Assembly: GCA_025357975.1 (NCBI GenBank)
Contig: JANYKY010000368.1
Coordinates: forward strand, 1 to 18,455
DNA length: 18,455 bases
Direction of reading: 5' to 3'
DNA from: Gemmatimonadaceae bacterium
GTDB lineage: Bacteria; Gemmatimonadota; Gemmatimonadetes; Gemmatimonadales; Gemmatimonadaceae
The notes under the pieces were generated by a model that was not told where the DNA came from, ran no database searches, and saw only the letters and a program-made list of their open reading frames with translations. Made by a program: the position numbers and the translations under genes. Positions 1 through 6,776 of this stretch are shown here, in pieces (position 1 is the stretch's first letter; each line of letters opens with the position of its first letter).

Positions 1-74
1 AAAGCAAATACAGAGGTGAGTATGGCGACGGCAAGAAAAAACCTGGCGCAAAAAACCCCAGCGGTCTTATGTGA
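1..74 (+). CDS. C-terminal end of an unidentified gene (cut by the window edge)
   Basis: The frame beginning at base 3 is open from the window edge to a TGA at 72-74 and encodes a basic, glycine- and lysine-rich tail ending KKKPGAKNPSGLM. Its stop overlaps the GTG at 71 that is the likely start of the next gene (GTGA arrangement), which is typical of translationally coupled genes. Only about 23 residues are visible, so no family can be assigned. The frame could be open by chance over so short a length. The overlap and non-random composition are the only support. Confidence 0.35.
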   Translation, partial: SKYRGEYGDGKKKPGAKNPSGLM

Positions 75-519
75 AGCCGGCAATTCCCCAACAGCATCAG
101 AATTCACCGGGGTTGGAGAGTGAAATGCGTCCGCGCCCGAAGTTCGAGGCGCCTCTTTATCGTCCGGCGGGCAAGCTCATGGATAAGGTCGCGCTAGTGA
201 CCGGAGGAGATTCCGGGATTGGGAGAGCGGTGACGAGCAGCGAGTTCTGTCAGGCTGCCGTTGCCGAAACTGTGAAGCAGCTTGGGGGGCTGGACATTCT
301 CGTCAACAACGCGGCGTATCAGAAGAATCAGGTATCGATCGATGATGTCTCGGAAGATCAGTGGGACACGACTTTCAAGACGAACATCTCGGATATTTCT
401 TTATGGCGAAGGCGGCGCTCGAAGTCATGAAGGAGGACAGCTGCATCATTAATACCGGTCGATTACCGGGCAGCGGCGAGGTAATCGCGCTTCTTGGCGG
501 AGGTGTAACGGCCTGGTAG
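71..519 (+). pseudogene. Decayed short-chain dehydrogenase/reductase (SDR) with internal deletions and a frameshift
   Basis: The N-terminus reads like the long-N-terminal SDR family (YhdG/YghA-like): PGLESEMRPRPKFE, then the Rossmann motif KVALVTGGDSGIGRAV (about residues 39-54). Next comes TSSEFCQAAV, followed by LGGLDILVNNAAYQ (NNAA motif). In intact family members roughly 45-50 residues, including the rest of the cofactor fold, lie between GIGRAV and the EFC block, so a block is missing in frame. Near base 395 the frame changes; the next frame gives YFFMAKAALEVMKEDSCIINT, the normal continuation. Right after IINT the sequence jumps to GEVIALLGGGVTAW and a TAG at 517-519, which resembles the normal SDR C-terminus. 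The segment with the catalytic Ser-Tyr-Lys is therefore also gone. The start is a GTG at 71, overlapping the upstream stop. No activity is expected. Family assignment is firm; the exact deletion sizes are estimates from memory of the family. Confidence 0.85.
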
Positions 520-588
520 CGGTCTTGTATCGTGTTTGCAGGCAAGGAGTTACCCCAGTAGAACCAAGCCGACGATCGAGAGTTTTGC

Positions 589-616
589 TTGACAAACAGC
601 TGGTATCGGTTAACTT
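589..616 (+). promoter_or_regulatory. Candidate sigma-70-type promoter
   Basis: A perfect TTGACA at 589-594 is followed after 16 bases by TAACTT at 611-616, a moderate -10 match. It points toward the hairpin at 629-653 and tRNA-Ala at 728. A hairpin between promoter and tRNA makes its target uncertain. A second, weaker pair (TTGATG at 680-685 and TACAGC at 704-709) sits closer to the tRNA and could be the real tRNA promoter. Confidence 0.35.
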
Positions 617-628
617 GAATCAAGTCTG

Positions 629-653
629 AGCCCCGCCAGCTTTTTGCGGGGCT
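629..653 (+). terminator. Terminator-like GC-rich hairpin
   Basis: GCCCCGC at 630-636 pairs perfectly with GCGGGGC at 646-652, extended by an A-T pair, around a nine-base loop ending in five T. The downstream bases (TTCGATGTTT) are only mildly T-rich, so termination strength is uncertain. On the opposite strand the loop gives an A-run rather than a T-tail. It may once have ended the SDR transcription unit. Confidence 0.5.
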
Positions 654-727
654 TCGATGTTTGGGCCCGGTGCGACGGGTTGATGCCTCTTCCACGAGGC
701 GAGTACAGCTTGTCGCGGACAATGCGC

Positions 728-800
728 GGGGCTGTAGCTCAGTTGGGAGAGCGCTGCAATCGCACTGCAGAGGCCAGGGGTTCGATTCCCCTCAGCTCCA
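728..800 (+). tRNA. tRNA-Ala (anticodon CGC)
   Basis: A complete 73-base cloverleaf. Acceptor GGGGCTG (728-734) pairs with CAGCTCC (793-799), including the G3:U70 wobble that is the alanine identity element. The D stem is GCTC/GAGC. The anticodon stem CTGCA/TGCAG encloses loop ATCGCAC with T33 and anticodon CGC, reading GCG codons. The T arm AGGGG-TTCGATT-CCCCT is canonical. The discriminator is A; the 3' CCA is not encoded. A strong terminator follows at 939-976. Confidence 0.95.
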
Positions 801-938
801 TGATTTCGATTCGCGACTCGTTGCGGATGCAGGTGTAGAAGGTCTTTAGAGTAGCTGCCCGCCGCCGTTCGGTAGGACGTAGAGTTCCAATGACGGCGCG
901 CGTGGCACGAATAACGACCCCCGAGGGTCCAGGCAGCC

Positions 939-976
939 GGCCGCAGAATCCATTGGATCCTGCGGCCTTTTGTTTT
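939..976 (+). terminator. Rho-independent terminator downstream of tRNA-Ala
   Basis: GGCCGCAG at 939-946 pairs with CTGCGGCC at 960-967, with an inner ATCC/GGAT pairing, followed directly by TTTTGTTTT (968-976). The T-tract is on the plus strand, so it ends transcription coming from tRNA-Ala. It lies just beyond the 3' end of the minus-strand lipoprotein gene and may also insulate the two convergent units. Confidence 0.8.
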
Positions 977-988
977 CGAGACGTCTCC

Positions 989-2335
989 CTATTGCAATAG
1001 CGATCTCGTGTCGAGCCGCATTGCGTTGAACGTGTCGGCGCTGAAGCGATTCTCTTCAGCTTCAGCCTTTCCCACAAAGTCGCCCATCGCCGTGCCGCTT
1101 AGTCGGTTCAGAAATCGAAGGATCGTACTTTCCTGGACAGTCGCTGATGTTCGCCGCCCGATGATCGTTTGCTTGCCGGGTGAGTCGAGAAGTGCGAGTC
1201 GGAAGACCCCACCCGGACTTTCGAACGGTCTGCGAAGCGGTGTGCGAATGAAGAAGCCGACGGTCGGTGGAAGCTGCCACTCCGGCTCATGCGTGAAACG
1301 AACAAGCCATCCTCGCTCGTGCTCGCTATCGAGAAGCGTGACCTCGCTCAGCATCTTTGAATATCCAACGTGAAAGAGCATGATCTTCGTCGTGAAGTCA
1401 GACTGGAGCAGCAGGTCCCGCGGAATCTCCCGCGGCGGTCCGCTCAACGGTGCGAAGTGGCCATCGCGTGTTCGCAGCTTGAGCGTCATGAAGTTCTTCT
1501 CGCCCGACATCTCGATCCATCGTCCTCCGCGCTTGTCTGTAACGACTGCGCGATAGCGAGATTCGGTCGAGTATTTGGCGAGATATTCCGCGAAGGCCGG
1601 CATCGCGGATCGCAGCCTGTCGGGATCGAGCCTGATTCCGAGCGTAATGGTCGTGGCCGAATCGGCATCGCGGACGAGCTTCAGGGAATCGAGCGAGAAC
1701 AGGCGCCCGAGTGCAGCGGTAGTCCGCGGAAAGCCTGCGCGGTAGTCTTCGCGGACCGCGGCCGGCGTACGATGCTCCGCCGATTTCATGAGTGCAGCGA
1801 CGACGTTCTTCATGTCGTTGGCAGTAATCGCTCCGGCCGCGATGTCGACATTGGTGAACCACTCATACTCGTCGTCGTTCAGTCGCTTGAGCACCATCAG
1901 GTGGCGAGAGTCCCCAGCGATATGGGGTATTGCCGCATCGGGCTTCGCGGCGAAGAGGTAACGGTTGTTGGCGAATGACCCTTCGACCGTGACTGTACGC
2001 GTGTTGTCGGTTCCGGTCGCCGTCCAGACAGCCGTGTCGTTGAAGATCGCGGAGGGAGTCAGGGCGTTTTTCCCGAGCTTGCCACGCGCCACCGTGAATT
2101 TCGGGTTGCGCTGAACGTTTGTGAATCGTTCGGCGATGCCACCGAAAAGGCCCTCCGCGTTCGCTCGCGCGGCAGGGACTGTGGGGCCGAAGGCGGGTCC
2201 GACGTCGCGACAGCCGGCGAGTGTCGCCATGACAATCGCCATAAGAAGCGCCATGGCGTGGCCAGCTCGAAATCCGATCGGGTGCCGAAACTTTGGCGCG
2301 GGTTTGCCACTACAATACGATACGTCAGGCTGCAT
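989..2335 (-). CDS. Uncharacterised lipoprotein, 448 aa
   Basis: The N-terminus has a basic stretch (KFRHPIGFRAGHA) followed by a hydrophobic segment and a lipobox-like LAGC ending near residue 42. This predicts a lipid-anchored periplasmic or outer-membrane protein. The rest is soluble, with alternating beta-like segments such as NTRTVTVEGSF and NRYLFAAKPDA and no further membrane segment. I do not recognise a domain or catalytic motif. The ATG at 2335 was used, but it gives a long signal peptide and has no clear ribosome site. An internal ATG at 2254 (MALLMAIVMATLAGC) would give a short lipoprotein signal and is a credible alternative. The gene is divergent from the hydrolase at 2436 across a 100-base gap, so the two may share a regulatory region. 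Its 3' end abuts the terminator that follows tRNA-Ala. Codon use resembles the neighbours. Being a real gene is well supported by length and lipobox; function is unknown. Confidence 0.8.
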   Translation of the reverse strand: MQPDVSYCSGKPAPKFRHPIGFRAGHAMALLMAIVMATLAGCRDVGPAFGPTVPAARANAEGLFGGIAERFTNVQRNPKFTVARGKLGKNALTPSAIFNDTAVWTATGTDNTRTVTVEGSFANNRYLFAAKPDAAIPHIAGDSRHLMVLKRLNDDEYEWFTNVDIAAGAITANDMKNVVAALMKSAEHRTPAAVREDYRAGFPRTTAALGRLFSLDSLKLVRDADSATTITLGIRLDPDRLRSAMPAFAEYLAKYSTESRYRAVVTDKRGGRWIEMSGEKNFMTLKLRTRDGHFAPLSGPPREIPRDLLLQSDFTTKIMLFHVGYSKMLSEVTLLDSEHERGWLVRFTHEPEWQLPPTVGFFIRTPLRRPFESPGGVFRLALLDSPGKQTIIGRRTSATVQESTILRFLNRLSGTAMGDFVGKAEAEENRFSADTFNAMRLDTRSLLQ

Positions 2336-2435
2336 GGCCGTTCATTAATGGTTGGTTGAGTGGGTCAAAGTTCTCCCTGCGGCCGCTTTGTTGGAAGCCG
2401 TCGGGAGGATTTACGTCGAATGAGGTGGAAATGGT

Positions 2436-3248
2436 TTGTCAAAGAGGATAGTTCTCGCCCTAGCGGTTGTCCTGGCAGCCCTTGCCATAACGGGGAGCAT
2501 TGTATGGCCCCGTCCGATAGCCCGTCCCGACTATGTCCCGCGGCTTTCAGCCCTTCGCTCGGCAGATTTTTTCGTTTATCCGCCGAGGGTCGCAGCCAGA
2601 AGAGGGACAATAATTTTTTTCGGCAACGACATAGGCTTCTGGCAGCCGCATCAGCAGCTTGCGGATTTCCTGGCTACCGAAGGCTACGCAGTTGTGGGCT
2701 TCGATCTGCGGTCGCTTCTCAAGTCCATGCCTGATGTTCCCGAGGCCACGCGCGACTCTGTGATCGGTGTCGAAATCTCGAAGGCCATGTCCGAGTCTCT
2801 CACCGAATTTCATGGCGAGAAGCTGCCGCTGTTCCTGATGGGTCACTCACTCGGCGCGGAGGTCGCGATGTGGACCGTAGCGCATGTTCGTGCGCCGACG
2901 GTAACCGGTGTGATCGCGATGGCACCTGGAGGCCGCGGGCATCTGCAGATAACCGCCGCGGATTTTCTCAGCTCGGCGCTGCCTTCGGGACCTGAAAGCT
3001 TTGCGATGGCGGATTTGGTAAGGTCACTGCCGCCGGGATTGAGGATCGCATTGGTGCGAGGCGCGCATGATGGCTATCGGGGTGCGGACCCGGGTATCGT
3101 TGCGGCCGGAAAGGGGCAAGTGAGAGAGTTTTCAATTCCGTTCGCCGGACATTCGCTCAAGAAGATCCTGATTGCGCGTTACGTAGTCAGGAATGCGCTG
3201 GAATGGGTCGGGGAGCAGGGAACCGGCGTCGGGCCGGGGAGCAATTGA
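2436..3248 (+). CDS. Alpha/beta hydrolase, possibly VirJ-like, membrane-anchored or exported
   Basis: The protein has 270 residues. A basic start followed by a hydrophobic run (about residues 5-24) indicates a signal peptide or N-terminal anchor. The hydrolase core follows: IIFFGNDIGFWQPHQQLADFL (about 59-79) occupies the oxyanion-loop position, where VirJ/AcvB proteins have a glycine-rich GDGGW motif. GYAVVGFDLRSLL is the following strand, and LMGHSLGAE (about 134-142) is the nucleophile elbow with Ser138. Asp212 or Asp218 (GAHDGYRGADPG) and His239 (FAGHS) could complete a triad. The resemblance to VirJ is at motif level only; a generic serine hydrolase or lysophospholipase is equally possible, and the substrate is unknown. 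The start is a TTG at 2436 with GAGGTGG about 8 bases upstream. No in-frame ATG would preserve the signal. A hairpin after the stop (3279-3302) may terminate the unit before tRNA-Gln. Confidence 0.82.
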   Translation: MSKRIVLALAVVLAALAITGSIVWPRPIARPDYVPRLSALRSADFFVYPPRVAARRGTIIFFGNDIGFWQPHQQLADFLATEGYAVVGFDLRSLLKSMPDVPEATRDSVIGVEISKAMSESLTEFHGEKLPLFLMGHSLGAEVAMWTVAHVRAPTVTGVIAMAPGGRGHLQITAADFLSSALPSGPESFAMADLVRSLPPGLRIALVRGAHDGYRGADPGIVAAGKGQVREFSIPFAGHSLKKILIARYVVRNALEWVGEQGTGVGPGSN

Positions 3249-3278
3249 ACTGCGGCCTTTGACTGACTACTTTGGAAG

Positions 3279-3302
3279 ACCGCCTCGGGCTTCCGGAGCG
3301 GT
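3279..3302 (+). terminator. Possible terminator between the hydrolase and tRNA-Gln
   Basis: ACCGC at 3279-3283 pairs with GCGGT at 3298-3302, and CGG/CCG pairs inside around a GCTT loop, with one mismatch. It is followed by TTATT. The T-run is short, and the hairpin ends only six bases before the tRNA, so it could also act as a processing or promoter-proximal structure. Confidence 0.42.
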
Positions 3303-3308
3303 TTATTC

Positions 3309-3381
3309 TGCCCCTTGGTGTAACTGGCAACACGCCTGATTCTGGATCAGGAGAGTCCAGGTTCGAAACCTGGAGGGGCAA
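3309..3381 (+). tRNA. tRNA-Gln (anticodon CTG)
   Basis: A complete cloverleaf of 73 bases. Acceptor TGCCCCT (3309-3315) pairs with AGGGGCA (3374-3380); the U1:A72 end pair is typical of bacterial glutamine tRNAs. The D stem is GTGT/ACAC. The anticodon stem CCTGA/TCAGG encloses TTCTGGA with T33 and anticodon CTG, reading CAG codons. The T arm is CCAGG-TTCGAAA-CCTGG. The discriminator is A and CCA is not encoded. A recombinase remnant lies just downstream, suggesting that this tRNA served as an integration site. Confidence 0.95.
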
Positions 3382-3393
3382 CTGTTTAAACTC

Positions 3394-3430
3394 AAAGCCC
3401 TGTCGCTATTTACGCGATAGGGCTTTCTGC
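3394..3430 (+). terminator. Terminator of tRNA-Gln
   Basis: AAAGCCCT at 3394-3401 pairs perfectly with AGGGCTTT at 3419-3426. The stem continues with GTCGC/GCGAT (one G-U pair), giving about 13 pairs around a seven-base loop. The A-rich 5' foot and the CTTTCTG 3' side suggest a terminator that could work in either direction. That would separate the tRNA from the recombinase remnant. Confidence 0.72.
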
Positions 3431-3444
3431 TTCGTGAAATCTCC

Positions 3445-3466
3445 TTACCCGTTTCTTTACCCGTTT
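3445..3466. repeat. Two direct copies of a 10-mer between tRNA-Gln and the recombinase remnant
   Basis: TTACCCGTTT occurs at 3445-3454 and again at 3457-3466, a 12-base period. Short direct repeats next to the integrase end of an integrated element can be arm-type recombinase sites, but two copies may be chance. A relation to the recombinase is inferred from position only. Confidence 0.45.
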
Positions 3467-3475
3467 GGCGGGAAA

Positions 3476-3660
3476 TCACCTTGAAACGGCCTTCTCGCTG
3501 ATCTTCTTCGGCGACTCCATTACCGCGAGCATCGTGTCCGAATCAGCCTGGGTGTAGCACTTGAGCAGGGTTCCTATGTCTCTCCACCCACCCACTGCTG
3601 CAACGTCGGCAACAGGTAGGGGTTTTCGAGAGCAGGCCCAGCCGCGCCCGCACGCATGCC
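3476..3660 (-). pseudogene. C-terminal remnant of a tyrosine recombinase (phage-type integrase)
   Basis: The last ~60 residues read WHACGRGWACSRKPLPVADV then AAVGGWRDIGTLLKCYTQAD and a tail rich in K and S. This matches the end of phage-type tyrosine recombinases: the H-x-x-R box, the hydrophobic turn with VGGW, and the catalytic tyrosine within LLxxYTQ. The arginine expected in the HxxR box is replaced by glycine here (HACG). Upstream of about 3660 the frame carries no recognisable catalytic-domain sequence, so at least 200 residues, including the first catalytic arginine, are missing. The stop is only about 95 bases from tRNA-Gln, and the gene points toward it. That is the classical position of an integrase in a tRNA-integrated island. 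No complete protein can be made. Confidence 0.75.
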
Positions 3661-4066
3661 ACAGGCCACAGAGATATGGTGAAAAACCGAAAGTCGAGAT
3701 TGTCGGAAGATCTTCAGCCAGGCGCACCCATGGCAAACTCTGGTCAGGTGCCTTGCCTTTGTGGCGAATGCGGGCGGGTGTTCCAAGGTTAGCCAATTGA
3801 TTTCGGCACATTATACGATTCGAGATCAAACGGGGTTATCCGGTATCGAATCGACTCCGCGCGCCGGCGCTCGAACTGGATCTCTATCGGTCGAAGAGTC
3901 GTTTGAGGAAGGAGGCGGGCAACTCCTGTCGGGTTCTTGGATTCTGAAATCCGTCAGCGTTGCGACGGCTGGTTTCCTGCTCGACCGGTGACTCCGGTGA
4001 GTCACAGATGCGATCGAGGTTACCCAAGTTCCTTCGACCGTTTGTTTGAGCATAGATTTCGGGGGG
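3661..4066. other. Non-coding stretch, probably eroded island DNA
   Basis: About 400 bases contain short overlapping open frames on both strands, none resembling a protein family. They probably include the decayed upstream part of the recombinase gene and the promoter region of the phospholipase D gene. I looked for a second copy of the tRNA-Gln 3' end (GGTTCGAAACCTGGAGGGGC) that would mark the far attachment site and saw none here. Confidence 0.5.
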
Positions 4067-5374
4067 ATGACGGCACACTACTTCTCTGCCATGATGACCG
4101 TCGTATCGGTCATTCTATCGCTCCTCGTTCCAGCGATAGCGTGGTTCGTCTACATGACGCTGGCAATCAACGCGGATGCAAACCGGCAGGATCTGGTGAA
4201 TGCCGCACCCCCTATAGCTGACGACCCATCCGCTTTCTTGCGGGCATTGCATGGAGCCACTGGCGAACCGCCGAGCCACGGCAATCAGGTGGACGTGCTT
4301 CTGAACGGCGAGGAGATCTTTCCGGCGATGATCGATGCGATCCGGGCAAGCCGCGAGACTGTGCACTTCTCAACGTACGTGTGGTGGAAGGGTGACGACA
4401 TTCCGGATCGGTTCGCACAGCTTTTCTGTGAGACTGCACAACGAGGGGTGAAGGTCCGCATTGTGATCGACAGCGAAGGCTCTGAAAGTATGTCGACCGA
4501 GCTCTTGCAACGAATGGAAGCCGCCGGTTGCCAAGTGGTTTTTTTTCGCCGCGTTCGATGGAACACCTGGATGCGCTACAATCACCGGACACACCGTCGG
4601 CTCCTGATCGTCGACGGCGAGGTGGGGTTTACCGGAGGGGTTGGAATCGCAGACGAGTGGTCGGGACGCGCGGACAACGCGCAGCACTGGCGGGACACGC
4701 ATACGCGAGTGAGAGGTCCAGCCGTGTCCAGCCTGCAGGCCGCCTTTGCGGACAACTGGAACCAGACTACAATGGAACTCCTGTTGAATGCGCGGGACTA
4801 CCCGCCTCTTGAGCACGCTGGGGGGATGGAAGCGTGCATTATTGTCAGCACGCCCGCCTTTGGATCGTCAGCCGCACAGCGGACGATGGCGGCGTTGATC
4901 AGCGGTTCTACACGATCCTTGCAAATCACCAACGCTTATTTCGTTCCGACTCCGGCCTTCATCGAAAATCTCTGTGCCGCAAGTCGGCGGGGAGTGGACG
5001 TCAAAATCATTGTACCCGGCCCCTATCATGACATGCCCCTAGTTCGACGCGCGAGCTGGCACGTTTGGCCAAAGCTTCTCTCTGCGGGTGTTAGGATCTA
5101 TGAGTACCAGCCGACGATGATTCACTGCAAGACTCTCGTCACGGATAGCGAAGTAGGTCTTGTCGGCTCTATCAACTTCGACCCGCGTTCTTTTGCCCTT
5201 AATCTGGAGTGTGGGGTGGTGGTAGCCGACGCCGGAGTCGCGACAGGTATGGAACGCACCTTTGCAGCGGACCTCACTTTGTGCAAGCAGATTGATCTGC
5301 CGGCAGTGAACGCAAGGGGGATTCTCACGAGAGCTGGAGATGCAGTCTGTTATTGGGTTCGCGCCCAGCTTTGA
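4067..5374 (+). CDS. Phospholipase D superfamily protein, cardiolipin-synthase-like
   Basis: 435 residues from the ATG at 4067. One N-terminal membrane segment (about residues 10-33, VVSVILSLLVPAIAWFVY) anchors a cytoplasmic two-domain PLD fold. The first domain has HFSTYVWW, then NHRTHRRLLIVDGEVGFTGG, whose first HKD motif is H176-x-R178-x4-D183, with arginine in place of the usual lysine. The second has MIHCKTLVTDSEVGLVGSIN with a canonical H353-x-K355-x4-D360 and the following SxNFDPRS. Family members typically join two phosphatidylglycerols, or PG and PE, into cardiolipin in the inner membrane through a covalent phospho-histidine. The length fits this family (about 400-500). The Lys-to-Arg change could lower activity. 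Start choice: the ATG at 4067 follows a G-run that is rather close; a TTG at 4046 and an ATG at 4091 are alternatives. It is convergent with a PAP2 phosphatase, another phospholipid-headgroup enzyme. Confidence 0.9.
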   Translation: MTAHYFSAMMTVVSVILSLLVPAIAWFVYMTLAINADANRQDLVNAAPPIADDPSAFLRALHGATGEPPSHGNQVDVLLNGEEIFPAMIDAIRASRETVHFSTYVWWKGDDIPDRFAQLFCETAQRGVKVRIVIDSEGSESMSTELLQRMEAAGCQVVFFRRVRWNTWMRYNHRTHRRLLIVDGEVGFTGGVGIADEWSGRADNAQHWRDTHTRVRGPAVSSLQAAFADNWNQTTMELLLNARDYPPLEHAGGMEACIIVSTPAFGSSAAQRTMAALISGSTRSLQITNAYFVPTPAFIENLCAASRRGVDVKIIVPGPYHDMPLVRRASWHVWPKLLSAGVRIYEYQPTMIHCKTLVTDSEVGLVGSINFDPRSFALNLECGVVVADAGVATGMERTFAADLTLCKQIDLPAVNARGILTRAGDAVCYWVRAQL

Positions 5375-5465
5375 ATTGAACGGAGGGAGCCAGATAGCTA
5401 TGGAGAGCCCAGAGGTCAAGCCCTCAGCGCCGCAGATGTTGTCCCATTCGCGCTGGGGCGCCCCA

Positions 5466-6143
5466 TCACCATTTGTTTGTGCCTAATTGGAGTCGCCGCG
5501 TCTTTCGGCGCACTCGCTCGTAAACGAACGCGCTAAATGCCGCGACGAGAGCCCCAACGCTCCATCCGCCCAGCACATCGGTCGTCCAGTGGACGTCAAG
5601 ATAGACCCGGCTAGTTCCGACGAGCAGCGTTCCGGCACCCGCGAGCGCTGCTGCAATTCGAGCCGGAACCATCCCCTCACGCGCCAGGACATAGGCCGTT
5701 GTGCCGAAGACTGCGGCCGAGGCGGCCGAGTGCCCGCTGGGAAATGCATACGTTAGTTGGTGAAGTCTGGCGCCCCCTGCAGGCCGCTTGCGCCGGTAGA
5801 TCTGCTTCACGGCAAAAAAGATTGCTGATGAAACTGCCGGCGAGAGAACGACCGCACCGGCTATCGCCAACCCGCGTTGACGCCAAAGCCACGCAGCGAG
5901 GGCACCGGTGCACGGTATAATCACAGCGGGTGCCGCTGCTGTAGTTATGAGCAAGAACATCTTTCGCGCCTCGGGATTTTGGTGCGCGAGAACCCACTTC
6001 CTGATCGGCTCGTCGAAAGGACCGGACTCGTGATTGAAAACATCCTCGCCGACTTTAGCGCACGCGGCCAGGGCCGCGGCCGATACCCCAATCAATAGAG
6101 CCGTATTTGATTCCAGGCCGCGCGGTCGCCGACGTGGCTTCAT
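5466..6143 (-). CDS. PAP2-family membrane phosphatase
   Basis: 225 residues from the ATG at 6143 (MKPRRRPRGLES). The open frame extends to 6302, but the extra N-terminus is low in hydrophobic residues and not family-like. All three PAP2 motifs are present: KQIYRRKRP (K-x6-RP), FPSGHSAAS (PSGH) and SRVYLDVHWTTD (SR-x5-H-x3-D). Several hydrophobic helices surround them (LLIGVSAAALAACA, AAAPAVIIPCTGALAAWLW, IAGAVVLSPAVSSAIFFAV, VPARIAAALAGAGTLLVGT, GGWSVGALVAAFSAF). This fits an inner-membrane lipid phosphatase with its active site facing the periplasm, acting on phosphatidic acid, PGP or undecaprenyl diphosphate; the substrate cannot be read from sequence. No strong ribosome site precedes the chosen start. 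It is convergent with the cardiolipin-synthase-like gene across a 91-base gap. Confidence 0.9.
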   Translation of the reverse strand: MKPRRRPRGLESNTALLIGVSAAALAACAKVGEDVFNHESGPFDEPIRKWVLAHQNPEARKMFLLITTAAAPAVIIPCTGALAAWLWRQRGLAIAGAVVLSPAVSSAIFFAVKQIYRRKRPAGGARLHQLTYAFPSGHSAASAAVFGTTAYVLAREGMVPARIAAALAGAGTLLVGTSRVYLDVHWTTDVLGGWSVGALVAAFSAFVYERVRRKTRRLQLGTNKW

Positions 6144-6776
6144 CACGGAAGACACAGTCGTCGTCGTTGCGAGGCGAACATCGAGCGCTGGAGGTGACAC
6201 TCCGCAAACGGTGCGCACGTGAATACCATCACGACAGCGCTGCCTGGGGACTGGTTGTAGAAGACGATAGCTTGACCATCGGAATCCTGGTGATACCAGC
6301 ATTAGCGATGTTCGTCATCGCGGGCTCACCATTCGCATTTAACGCGCCGACAGCATGCGAAGGACGGTCGGAACTAATTGGGTTCAGGACGCGCAGGGAC
6401 ATCATAACCACCGTGGTTGATCCACGGCAAAGAATCCCGGATCGATGAGCCAAATCACGCACGGTTCGTGTTTCCATCAGTGACACCCGACCTGAGGAAC
6501 CACGCCATGCAGCCCTCCGCAATGACGAGCCCGCTTCTGGGAACTGTTCCTTCCAGGTCCCGGTCGAAGGGGAACGAGAGACCCCGTCAAATCAATCGAC
6601 TGGGTTCTTTTCCTTGAGCAGCCCCGCCAAACCGGCTCAGCAGGCTTTCTCATTTGCACTGCATTTCGGATATTCAATCGGGGCAGACGAGTCGATGAGC
6701 TCCAACGGCTGCTTTTCGTGTAGTTGTTTGTGAAAGGGCTTTCCACCTCAGGCGCGCTGGCGCCCCCAGGAGCTCA
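6144..6776. other. Long stretch without a recognised gene upstream of the kinase
   Basis: About 630 bases between a minus-strand phosphatase and a plus-strand kinase, where promoters for both must lie. Open frames up to about 113 codons occur on both strands. One on the minus strand (about 6229-6410, MSLRVLNPISSDRP...) has a weak GGTGG before its ATG, but I recognise no family. I saw no convincing -35/-10 pair. The only clear signal is the ribosome site AGGAG at 6768-6772 for the kinase. Confidence 0.45.

Noticed and set aside
1370..1978. Open frame of 202 codons on the plus strand opposite the 448-aa lipoprotein
   Set aside because: Antisense frame with no start signal or recognisable motif; the minus-strand gene has a lipobox and greater length.
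3661..4066. Possible second attachment site (copy of the tRNA-Gln 3' end)
   Set aside because: No matching copy of the T-arm/acceptor sequence was seen here or elsewhere in the window.
5400..5486. Small frame of 28 codons after the phospholipase D gene with GGAGGGA upstream
   Set aside because: Spacing to the ATG is long, the peptide has no features and it runs into the opposite-strand PAP2 gene.
5474..5535. Hydrophobic plus-strand sequence (LIGVAASFGALARKRTR) that looks like a membrane tail
   Set aside because: It is the complement of the PAP2 C-terminus and has no upstream coding frame.
6229..6522. Minus-strand frame of 97 codons upstream of the kinase
   Set aside because: No family resemblance and only a weak ribosome-site match; kept only as a remark in the intergenic entry.
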